NCBI GenBank assembly: GCA_016295145.1
Contig: JAEDLR010000040.1
Span: 1 to 19,979, forward strand
DNA length: 19,979 nucleotides
DNA from: Oscillospiraceae bacterium
GTDB lineage: Bacteria; Bacillota; Clostridia; Oscillospirales; Ruminococcaceae
Reading direction: 5' to 3'
Part shown: one piece after another, positions 1 to 6,559 of the stretch
How positions within the stretch are numbered: position 1 is the stretch's first letter
How the letters are laid out: each line of letters starts with the position of its first letter
Made by a program: the position numbers and the translations under genes
Notes under the pieces: generated by a model
What the model saw: the letters and a program-made list of their open reading frames with translations, nothing else
The model's database searches: none
What the model was told of the DNA's origin: nothing

Positions 1-437
1 CCCTTACCAAGATCCTCCAGACCTGCACCAACAACCAGACCGCCCTCAGAGAAAGCACTCTGTGAACGACCGTAAACGATCTGCAAGAACAGCTCACGCA
101 TTGCAGTGTTAATTGCGTCGCAGACGAGGTCAGTGTTCAGAGCCTCCATGACGGTTCTGCCGGGCAGAATCTCGGAAGCCATAGCAGCAGAGTGGGTCAT
201 GCCGGAGCAGCCGATGGTCTCAACCAAGCACTCCTGAATCACGCCCTCTTTTACATTGAGAGTCAGCTTGCAGGTACCCTGCTGCGGTGCGCACCAACCA
301 ATGCCGTGTGTAAAGCCGGAAATATCCTTTACATCCTTGACCTTAACCCACTGTGCTTCCTCCGGAATCGGAGCAGCGCCGTGAGCAACGCCCTGCTTGA
401 TCGGGCACATTGTTTCGACTTCATGTGAATAGATCAT
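1..437 (-). CDS. Fe-S cluster assembly scaffold-like protein (5' part, runs off the window)
   Basis: The first about 145 residues of a protein that continues past the left edge. It begins MIYSHEVETMCPIKQG and has cysteines at residues 11, 49, 56, 70, 77 and 106, including GWCAPQQGTC and the motif ETIGCSGMTHSAAMA. The latter resembles the GC-centred cluster-binding loop of IscU/NifU-type scaffolds. From memory, this sequence type is a conserved clostridial protein annotated as an iron-sulfur scaffold and usually found beside a 'GGGtGRT' protein; the expected neighbour lies outside the window. The start at 437 is set by an AAGGAG site at 445-450. The gene has its own promoter (488-516). Family recognition is good, but the biochemical role is inferred from the family. 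Confidence 0.75.
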   Translation of the reverse strand, partial: MIYSHEVETMCPIKQGVAHGAAPIPEEAQWVKVKDVKDISGFTHGIGWCAPQQGTCKLTLNVKEGVIQECLVETIGCSGMTHSAAMASEILPGRTVMEALNTDLVCDAINTAMRELFLQIVYGRSQSAFSEGGLVVGAGLEDLGK

Positions 438-487
438 AAAATAACTCCTTTCTACTAAGAGCGCAGTGCACTCTCGTACATACCTCT

Positions 488-516
488 ATTATACAGAATT
501 TTCGTGTCAAAATCAA
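488..516 (-). promoter_or_regulatory. sigma-A promoter of the Fe-S scaffold gene
   Basis: On the minus strand, TTGATT (516-511), a 17-base spacer, and a perfect TATAAT (493-488). The start codon is about 50 bases downstream. Confidence 0.75.
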
Positions 517-595
517 GGGGTTTTTGCAAATTTATGAAAAAAGTCACAATTCCTTGCATTCTGCCGATAGATTCCGACTAAGTGATGAACACAGC

Positions 596-626
596 AAAAG
601 CGTGATGCATCCAACACCACGCTTTT
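596..626 (-). terminator. Terminator downstream of thrS
   Basis: Nine-base arms (596-604 and 618-626, AAAAGCGTG against its complement) with a 13-base loop, starting 10 bases past the thrS stop. The run of T on the minus strand is only four long. The plus strand has a T5 run, so the hairpin may work in both directions. The remaining 437-595 interval holds only the promoter above. Confidence 0.6.
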
Positions 627-635
627 TCACTATGC

Positions 636-2570
636 TTATTTTGCCTTGGTTGCAACCTCAAGCACAAGCTTCTCCACCAAAGCGTCGCAGGGCATCAGTC
701 CCAGCTCGCCCTCCTTGCGGGAACGAACCGTTACGCCGTTTTCTTCCAGCTCCTTGTCACCAATGATGAGCATATACGGTACACGCTCCAAGCGGGCATT
801 CTTGATCTTTGTACCAATGTTCTCGTCCTTTTCGTCCACAACAATGCGCATACCTGCATTTGTCAGCCTGTCGCCCAGAGCCTTTGCATATGCAATATGC
901 TCCTCGCCAATGGGCATAATGCGTACCTGCTCAGGGGCAAGCCACAGGGGAAGCACACCTGCAAAATGTTCCAGCATATAAGCCAGCGTGCGCTCGTAGC
1001 AACCCAAGGAAGTTCTGTGGATGATGTACGGCAGCTTCTTTTGACCGTCCTTGTCCACATAGTACATACCAAAACGCTCAGCCAGCAGCATATCAATCTG
1101 GATTGTAACCAGCGTATCTTCTTTGCCGAATACATTCCTGTACTGAATATCCAGCTTCGGACCGTAGAAAGCAGCCTCATCAATACCGATGGAGTACTCC
1201 AGACCAATATCATCGAGAATCTTCTTCATGGCAGCCTGTGCGGTTTCCCACTGTTCAGCCGTGCCCTCATACTTGTTGTTGGGATTTGCCGGATCCCACT
1301 GGGAGAATCGGAAGGTACAATCCTCCAACAGGCCCACAGTATCGAGCATATACTTCGCAAGCTCCAAACAGCCGCGGAACTCATCTTCCAACTGGTCAGG
1401 GCGCAGGATATAGTGACCCTCGGAGATGGTAAACTGACGCACGCGGATCAGACCGTGCATTTCACCGCTGTCCTCGTTACGGAATAGGGTCGAAGTTTCT
1501 GTCAGACGCATGGGCAATTCCTTGTAGGATCGCTGCTTGTTCAGATAGACCTGATACTGGAACGGGCAGGTCATCGGGCGGAGTGCAAAGCATTCTTTCT
1601 CCTCATCGTAGGGGTCACCCAGAATAAACATACCATCCAGATAATGATCCCAGTGACCGGAGATCTTATACAGATCGCGCTTTGCCATCAGCGGCGTCTT
1701 GGTGAGCAGGCAGCCCTTAGATTGCTCTACATCCTCAACCCAACGCTGCAGCAACTGAATGACTCTTGCGCCCTTGGGCATCAGCACAGGCAGACCCTGA
1801 CCGATGCAATCAACAGTAGTAAAGTAGCCCAGTTCTCTGCCAATCTTATTGTGGTCGCGCTTTTTCGCTTCTTCCAGCATTTCCAAATGCGCATTGAGCA
1901 GCTCCTTCTTGGGGAACGCCACACCGTAGATACGCTTGAGCATCTTGTTGTTCTGATCGCCTTTCCAGTAAGCGCCGGTACATTGTGTCAGCTTGAACGC
2001 CTTGACCATACCGGTAGAAAACAGGTGAGGACCTGCGCAGAGATCTACGAAATCGCCCTGACGGTAGAAGCTGATGGTTTCCCCCTCAGGGAGTTCCTCG
2101 ATGAGCTGTACTTTGTAAGGCTCATCGCGCTCCTGCATAAAGGCAATTGCTTCCGCTCTGGGCAAAGTAAACCGCTCGATTTTGTGGTTTTCCTTCACGA
2201 TTTTCTTCATCTCACCCTCAAGTGCCTTCATGGTGTCGGCAGTAAAGGGCATTTCCGAATCAAAATCATAGTAGAAACCGCGCTCAATGGCAGGGCCGAT
2301 GGTCAACTTGACTTCCGGATACAAACGCTTGACCGCCTGTGCCAGAACATGAGCAGCCGTGTGCCAGAAAACGTGTTTGCCGTCCTCCATGTCAAAGGTG
2401 AGCAATTCCACATCTGCGTCTGCATCCAGTACCGTAGTCAGATCCGTAGGTACACCGTTTACCTTTGCTGCAATGACCTCGCGTGTGAGTACGCCAGCCT
2501 CTTTTGCGGCATCGTATACCGTCACGCCGCAGTTGCCTTCGTAATTGCCGTTTGCGAAACGAATCATCAT
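636..2570 (-). CDS. thrS: Threonine-tRNA ligase
   Basis: Charges tRNA-Thr with threonine in the cytoplasm. The 644 residues show the full ThrRS order. An N-terminal TGS domain spans about 1-62. The editing domain has HxxxH at 70-74 and CAGPH at 178-182. The class II catalytic core has motif 2 around 357-380 and motif 3 around 523-545 (CYERTLAYMLEHF). A C-terminal anticodon-binding domain runs from about 545. The expected zinc ligands are Cys335 (RPMTCPF), His386 and His518. The MTCPFQ block, where most bacterial ThrRS read MNCPGH, matches a variant I know from Clostridia. AGGAGG seven bases before the first of two tandem ATGs sets the start. It is controlled by the T-box leader upstream. Confidence 0.97.
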   Translation of the reverse strand: MMIRFANGNYEGNCGVTVYDAAKEAGVLTREVIAAKVNGVPTDLTTVLDADADVELLTFDMEDGKHVFWHTAAHVLAQAVKRLYPEVKLTIGPAIERGFYYDFDSEMPFTADTMKALEGEMKKIVKENHKIERFTLPRAEAIAFMQERDEPYKVQLIEELPEGETISFYRQGDFVDLCAGPHLFSTGMVKAFKLTQCTGAYWKGDQNNKMLKRIYGVAFPKKELLNAHLEMLEEAKKRDHNKIGRELGYFTTVDCIGQGLPVLMPKGARVIQLLQRWVEDVEQSKGCLLTKTPLMAKRDLYKISGHWDHYLDGMFILGDPYDEEKECFALRPMTCPFQYQVYLNKQRSYKELPMRLTETSTLFRNEDSGEMHGLIRVRQFTISEGHYILRPDQLEDEFRGCLELAKYMLDTVGLLEDCTFRFSQWDPANPNNKYEGTAEQWETAQAAMKKILDDIGLEYSIGIDEAAFYGPKLDIQYRNVFGKEDTLVTIQIDMLLAERFGMYYVDKDGQKKLPYIIHRTSLGCYERTLAYMLEHFAGVLPLWLAPEQVRIMPIGEEHIAYAKALGDRLTNAGMRIVVDEKDENIGTKIKNARLERVPYMLIIGDKELEENGVTVRSRKEGELGLMPCDALVEKLVLEVATKAK

Positions 2571-2582
2571 AAAAAAACCTCC

Positions 2583-2830
2583 TCAAAAAATAAAAGAACC
2601 TCGTCACCCATAACAGATGACAACATCTGCTTGGGGTACGAGGTTTGTAAATCACAAACACCGCACGGTTCCACCCGAGCGTTTCACTTTACCGGATCAT
2701 ATTACTGCAGCAGTGGTGGTAGCCGGAATAGGTTCCGTCGAATGCCTTTCAGCGCAGTCAGCATTCTCTCTGTCAGACGGATGACTAGACGGTCGTGTCC
2801 ATTGCCTTCTCGCAATAATACATCTGATTA
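2583..2830 (-). promoter_or_regulatory. T-box riboswitch (tRNA-Thr sensing) in the thrS leader
   Basis: The roughly 250-base leader reads GGGTGGAACCGTG at 2676-2664, the conserved T-box sequence that pairs with the uncharged tRNA acceptor end. An intrinsic terminator follows. Upstream is a Stem I candidate. Its base would be TATTATTGC (2820-2812) pairing with GCAGTAATA (2708-2700), with one G-U pair. It also has AGAGAG (2769-2764) and GCTGAAAGG (2753-2745), both typical of T-boxes. Two overlapping-frame ACC (Thr) triplets at 2720-2715 on the 3' side of Stem I are the best specifier candidates; I could not fold the loop to decide between them. Uncharged tRNA-Thr would favour the antiterminator and thrS expression. 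Confidence 0.92.
2587..2645 (-). terminator. T-box-controlled intrinsic terminator
   Basis: On the minus strand the arm AACCTCGTACCCC (2645-2633) can pair with GGGTGACGAGGTT (2609-2597), followed by TCTTTTATTTTTT. The 5' arm is also the partner expected for antiterminator pairing, so the two structures are mutually exclusive. Confidence 0.88.
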
Positions 2831-2835
2831 CTGAT

Positions 2836-2865
2836 ATTATACGACAATTTGCAGAAAAATGTCAA
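2836..2865 (-). promoter_or_regulatory. sigma-A promoter of thrS
   Basis: Minus strand TTGACA (2865-2860), an 18-base spacer, and TATAAT (2841-2836). Both boxes are perfect. Transcription would begin near 2829, just before the T-box. Confidence 0.85.
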
Positions 2866-2947
2866 GCATTTTTGCAATTTTCTCAAAGGATTCGTCAATT
2901 TGCACAAAGCGGAACGCCAATAATCTGTATAAAACCCGCAAGTTGAT

Positions 2948-5167
2948 TCATTCCGCCTGTGCCTTTTTGCGATAGTCCGTGGCAGTCATACCCACCACCT
3001 TCTTGAATTGGTGCATGAAGTGTACGTAGTTTGCATATCCGCATCGCTCCGAGATATCGGCGATGCTCATATCGGTGCTGGCGAGCAGTCGTTTGGAAAG
3101 CGAAATGCGGCTGTTAATGACATCCTGCGTAAAGCTAATGCCAAAGCATCGGGAATACAGCTTTTGGAAGTATCCGCGGCTGAGGATCATGGACTGGCAC
3201 ATCATGTCGATATTCCAATCTTCGCTAGGATTACTGTAAATGCGCTCGCGCAAATCCACAAACTCACGGTAATAGGGCGCGCCGCGCTCCACATCAAATC
3301 GTTTTTTATTTTCCTGGAGCTGTTTTTTTGCTATATCGCTGATTTGTTCCAGTGTGTCATCTGGCTTGAGATAATCGCAAAAAACGCCAAAGCTTGCCGT
3401 CACCTTGTAGGGCTTCAGAGAAGTGTGATTGTATTGTTCCAACGAATTCCGGATGGACTGTATTAGCATGGCATCGGCCTCAATGGCGTAGTCGCGGTAG
3501 CCGATGATAGAGAACAGTCCGTCCCGAATGCGCGCACAGCGTTCGTTGGTAGAGCAGCAGTTGTTGATGGCGTTGGCAAGTACGGTGATCGCACTGTCTC
3601 CCTCGGTGTGCCCGTATGTTTCATTGAGTTGACGTACCCCATCACATTGCGCATACAGAATCAGAAAACGGCGTTGCTCCTGCTTAGCGGCAGCAAAACA
3701 CTCCTTGCTGAATTTTTCATGTCCCTCAGCATTGAACAGACCCGTCAGCGAATCGCGGATCTCCGAGAGATAAATGCGGTTATTGAATCGTTTGAGGTAG
3801 TTTTGCATTCGTACATATTCCAGCCCGATCTCCACCGCAGTTTTCCATGAGAGATACAACGGGTCATAGCAATCGGTTGCATCACCCAGGCTCACCACTG
3901 AAATACCAAACAGCCGATCATTATGGTGCAGGGGAGAGAAGAAATATGTGCCGGATTCTTCTCTTGGTTCGTGCAGAGTAGGCAGCATTTTGGAAGCCTG
4001 GAACGGCTTGGAGAGTACCCGATATCCGCCGATTTTGAGGATCATATGCTCCGGGAAGCCCTCTCTGCGGTAATCATCCTGTCGTCCAACAGCACCATCT
4101 CCCTCCCAGTCCTCATTGAGGCAAAGGTAGTATTCCTTGTGTCCGCGCAGCAAAAATAGGTATCGTAACAACTCCTCCATGCAGCCATCCAGTGTTTCAT
4201 GATGCGTCATGTTGGTTATCATGTTGCTGCAACGAAACAACATATTATAGGATTCGGTTTCTTCTTTTTCGCGCAACACATGGCGCAGATATCCCTCGTC
4301 ATCACCGCAGGCACAGCTTCTACCTGTAATCATAGTGATTTTTTCGGTGGCTACCAGTTTGCTTATCTTACCAGTTAGTTTCTGATGTAACTGCAAAACG
4401 GCACTGGCACCCAAAGTGAAATTCTTTCGCACATAGCTCGTCACCGAGATGATATTCTGTTCATTGATCAGTGAAGCATCATAGCCTACAACGGTGATCT
4501 GCTCCGGAATGCTGATACCCCGTTCGGTCAGTTCCTCACAAAGAAATTTTGCCATGCAATCGTTGGTACAAACCACACCCTGCGGCAAGGGACGAGTGCC
4601 GTTGGCTAGTTCCTTTCCCAATGCCCTTGCGCTATCTTCCCAGAAATCGCCGTATACAACGCGCTCCGGGCCGCAAGGCAAACCATGCGCCCGCATTGCT
4701 TCGCAAAAGCCTTCTGCACGCTGCCGAGCATGATAATTATCCTGAAACCCCGTCAGACAGATCAGATCTGTCTGACCGTGTGCTTCAATGCAGTGAGCGG
4801 TGAGTTCCGCAATGCCCGTTTTATCATCAATCATGTAGCTTGAAAAAGGACTTGTGTTGTCATCAATGGCAAGGACGGGCTTTTTCTGTGCCAGCAGCAG
4901 TTCATCAATGCGACGCTTGGCGTGGTCGCCTGCAATGGTAGCCCGTGCATACAGGATGCCGTCGAGCAAATTGAAATTCATATAGCGGTATAAATTCAAT
5001 TCGGCATTCTGATGCGGTGTGTCATGAATGTCATTGGATGTCATGGAAAAAATGCAGAGGTCAATGTTCAGTGCCTGTGCCTGTGCGATCATACCCTTAA
5101 TGATACGCTTTTGTATGATATGCTCCGCTTCAGCGATAATGGCACCGAAAATGAGTCGATTTTTCAT
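2948..5167 (-). CDS. AraC-family regulator with periplasmic-binding-protein-like sensor and degenerate GGDEF domain
   Basis: A 739-residue cytoplasmic regulator with no signal peptide or membrane segment. Residues about 5-285 resemble the LacI-type sugar-binding fold (GVVCTNDCMAKFLCEEL, ITVVGYDAS) but lack the usual N-terminal LacI helix-turn-helix. Residues about 305-460 form an unrecognised linker or GAF-like region. Residues about 470-615 look like a GGDEF domain (RDSLTGLFNAEG, NETYGHTEGD), but the GGDEF loop reads RDGLFSI, so cyclase activity is unlikely. Residues about 635-735 are a two-helix AraC DNA-binding domain (MSIADISERCGYANYVHFMH). The start follows an AGGGGGAA site. Large regulators of this build usually respond to a sugar or similar ligand. 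No transporter or catabolic gene adjoins it, so the ligand and targets are unknown; autoregulation through 5191-5210 is possible. Confidence 0.85.
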   Translation of the reverse strand: MKNRLIFGAIIAEAEHIIQKRIIKGMIAQAQALNIDLCIFSMTSNDIHDTPHQNAELNLYRYMNFNLLDGILYARATIAGDHAKRRIDELLLAQKKPVLAIDDNTSPFSSYMIDDKTGIAELTAHCIEAHGQTDLICLTGFQDNYHARQRAEGFCEAMRAHGLPCGPERVVYGDFWEDSARALGKELANGTRPLPQGVVCTNDCMAKFLCEELTERGISIPEQITVVGYDASLINEQNIISVTSYVRKNFTLGASAVLQLHQKLTGKISKLVATEKITMITGRSCACGDDEGYLRHVLREKEETESYNMLFRCSNMITNMTHHETLDGCMEELLRYLFLLRGHKEYYLCLNEDWEGDGAVGRQDDYRREGFPEHMILKIGGYRVLSKPFQASKMLPTLHEPREESGTYFFSPLHHNDRLFGISVVSLGDATDCYDPLYLSWKTAVEIGLEYVRMQNYLKRFNNRIYLSEIRDSLTGLFNAEGHEKFSKECFAAAKQEQRRFLILYAQCDGVRQLNETYGHTEGDSAITVLANAINNCCSTNERCARIRDGLFSIIGYRDYAIEADAMLIQSIRNSLEQYNHTSLKPYKVTASFGVFCDYLKPDDTLEQISDIAKKQLQENKKRFDVERGAPYYREFVDLRERIYSNPSEDWNIDMMCQSMILSRGYFQKLYSRCFGISFTQDVINSRISLSKRLLASTDMSIADISERCGYANYVHFMHQFKKVVGMTATDYRKKAQAE

Positions 5168-5190
5168 AGTTACCGTTCCCCCTCATAGTA

Positions 5191-5210
5191 TGCAATTGGA
5201 ATCAATTGCA
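5191..5210. repeat. Perfect inverted repeat in the leader of the AraC-type regulator
   Basis: TGCAATTG, GAAT, CAATTGCA: perfect 8-base arms around a 4-base centre. It lies between the promoter and the ribosome binding site. It could be an operator or an RNA hairpin near the start site. Confidence 0.8.
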
Positions 5211-5236
5211 AGCTAATAACGAACTATTTCCATGTC

Positions 5237-5265
5237 AGTATACCATAAAACTGTCATATTGTCAA
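5237..5265 (-). promoter_or_regulatory. sigma-A promoter of the AraC-type regulator
   Basis: Minus strand TTGACA (5265-5260), a 17-base spacer, and TATACT (5242-5237). The inverted repeat at 5191-5210 lies about 27 bases beyond the -10. Confidence 0.85.
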
Positions 5266-5298
5266 CTTTTTCCGATCATAAACAGGTGACAAAAGATA

Positions 5299-5326
5299 AG
5301 CTCATCGGTTATGAAGCCGATGAGCT
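5299..5326 (-). terminator. Terminator downstream of corA
   Basis: Perfect 10-base arms AGCTCATCGG and its complement around an 8-base loop, followed on the minus strand by TATCTTTTG. It begins 19 bases after the corA stop and separates corA from the next gene's promoter. Confidence 0.8.
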
Positions 5327-5344
5327 GAACCTCTTATTGATCCA

Positions 5345-6271
5345 TCAATAGTGTTTGCGTAGCAGCATAAACGCGACGATTGCCGTGGCACACACCGCAA
5401 TTGCCGTAGGAAACCATGTAGCGGGAATGGGTAGCCCAGTCGTGTTCATACCGTAAAAGCTGAATATCATCGTGGGGATAGACATAATTACCGTAACCAC
5501 TGTCAAGCGTGACATGACCGCGTTCTGATTATTGGCGATGACATATGAAAAAGCGTCCATCAGCACCGAGAGAATGCCGCTGTAAATGCTTGCCATCTCG
5601 ATTGCCTGTTTCAGCTCAATGGTCACATCGTCCATCAGATCCTGGTCATCCTCGTAGAGCTTTACCACTCTGCCGCGCTGAATCTTCTCAATGGTGTTGA
5701 GATTGGCTTTCAGGGAAGTGGAGAAGTAAACCAAGGACTTTTCCAGTCCCATGAGCTGTACCAGCTCATGATTCTTCATGGCACCGCTGAGTTGTTTTTC
5801 CATGGAGTAGGATATTTTGTCGATCTGCTTCAGGTAAGTAACAAATCCTGCGGATATGCGCATCAGCACCTGAAGAATGAAGCGTGTTTTCATCTGGGTA
5901 TGCACATTGGGCACAGCGCCCTCCGCGATATTTTGCATGATCTGGTTGCGCCTAAGAGAAATGGTAAAGACATAGTCAGGCGTGGTAATGATGCCAAGGG
6001 GTACGGTGTAGAAAAGCAGCGTGTCGCTCTGTTCTTCCTTGACCGCCACAGCGGTATCCACGATAATGAGCGTCTGGGAATCCTCACGCTCCACACGGGA
6101 AGATTCTTCCTCATCTAGTGAAGAACGCACAAAACCGACATCCAGTCCGTATTCTCCCGTGAGAATCTCGATCTCCTCGGGTGTCGGTTCAAACACCGAA
6201 ATCCAGCACCCGGGCTGTGCATTTTCTACGCTTTGCAGCTTGCCATCAATGGTCTGAAAGTAATGAATCAT
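5345..6271 (-). CDS. corA: CorA-family divalent cation (Mg2+) channel
   Basis: A 308-residue membrane protein expected to form a pentameric Mg2+ (or Co2+/Ni2+) channel. The N-terminal about 245 residues are the cytosolic funnel domain, with a long charged helical stretch. Two membrane helices follow (about 253-272 and 283-303), joined by a periplasmic-side loop with the signature YGMN at 273-276 (FYGMNTTGLP). The tail is short and basic (LLRKHY). The reading frame is open for 34 more codons upstream, but GGGAGG seven bases before the ATG at 6271 favours the shorter protein, whose N-terminus MIHYFQTIDGK is typical of the clostridial branch. I saw no M-box Mg2+ riboswitch upstream; a large inverted repeat is there instead. 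Monocistronic, with its own terminator. Confidence 0.93.
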   Translation of the reverse strand: MIHYFQTIDGKLQSVENAQPGCWISVFEPTPEEIEILTGEYGLDVGFVRSSLDEEESSRVEREDSQTLIIVDTAVAVKEEQSDTLLFYTVPLGIITTPDYVFTISLRRNQIMQNIAEGAVPNVHTQMKTRFILQVLMRISAGFVTYLKQIDKISYSMEKQLSGAMKNHELVQLMGLEKSLVYFSTSLKANLNTIEKIQRGRVVKLYEDDQDLMDDVTIELKQAIEMASIYSGILSVLMDAFSYVIANNQNAVMSRLTVVTVIMSIPTMIFSFYGMNTTGLPIPATWFPTAIAVCATAIVAFMLLRKHY

Positions 6272-6314
6272 TGCAAGACCTCCCGTTTTATCAATGAATT
6301 GGATGACCGTGGCA

Positions 6315-6360
6315 GTTATCGTTTTGTAACAACTACGGGAAAAAGTTGCAAAACGATAAC
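6315..6360. repeat. Long inverted repeat upstream of corA, overlapping a weak promoter candidate
   Basis: GTTATCGTTTTG (6315-6326) is exactly inverted at 6349-6360, and the pairing extends imperfectly inward (TAACAACT against AAGTTG). A weak minus-strand promoter candidate, TTGCAA (6351-6346), 17 bases, TACAAA (6328-6323), has one box in each half. No better corA promoter was seen. It could be an operator or a leader hairpin. Confidence 0.7.
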
Positions 6361-6408
6361 AAAACCTTTTCAATCTTGCACCAATATGGTTACAATCTGA
6401 ATAATCTC

Positions 6409-6437
6409 TTGCTTTTTTCTCATGAATCTGATATGCT
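6409..6437 (+). promoter_or_regulatory. Weak promoter candidate for a plus-strand small RNA
   Basis: TTGCTT (6409-6414), a 17-base spacer, and TATGCT (6432-6437). Spacing is ideal, but the boxes match the consensus at only three and four of six positions. Confidence 0.3.
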
Positions 6438-6443
6438 GAATAC

Positions 6444-6559
6444 AGAAGGCAAAGGCAAAATGTGAGTCAGGCACAGGTTGCCGATGCATTCTATGGAACC
6501 ATGACCGTACATGAGAATCACTTTGCTCTGCTGATACACCCGCAGCAGGGCATTTTTTT
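6444..6559 (+). ncRNA. Possible small non-coding RNA between corA and alaX
   Basis: About 115 bases on the strand opposite to both flanking genes, between a promoter-like pair (6409-6437) and an intrinsic terminator (6525-6559). Every ATG inside is followed within a few codons by a stop, so it does not look coding. A second imperfect hairpin is visible: ATTCTATG (6489-6496) with CATGAGAAT (6510-6518), one bulge. I compared it from memory with 4.5S/SRP RNA, 6S RNA, c-di-GMP-I and other common riboswitches and found no convincing match. The terminator is the strongest evidence; the start is a guess. Confidence 0.35.
6525..6559 (+). terminator. Plus-strand intrinsic terminator overlapping the alaX stop codon
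   Basis: GCTCTGCTG (6525-6533) pairs with CAGCAGGGC (6543-6551) over nine pairs, one of them G-U. An A and seven T (6553-6559) follow on the plus strand. On the minus strand the hairpin is followed by AAAGTGATTC, so it is not a standard terminator for alaX. Confidence 0.65.

Noticed and set aside
1644..2834. Long plus-strand open frame opposite thrS (about 396 codons)
   Set aside because: It lies wholly on the complement of thrS and its T-box, has no ribosome binding site, and its product is not recognisable.
2851..2875. Hairpin near the thrS -35 box as a terminator for the AraC-type regulator
   Set aside because: The arms are A/T-only over most of their length with a bulge, no T-run follows on the minus strand, and they overlap the thrS -35 box.
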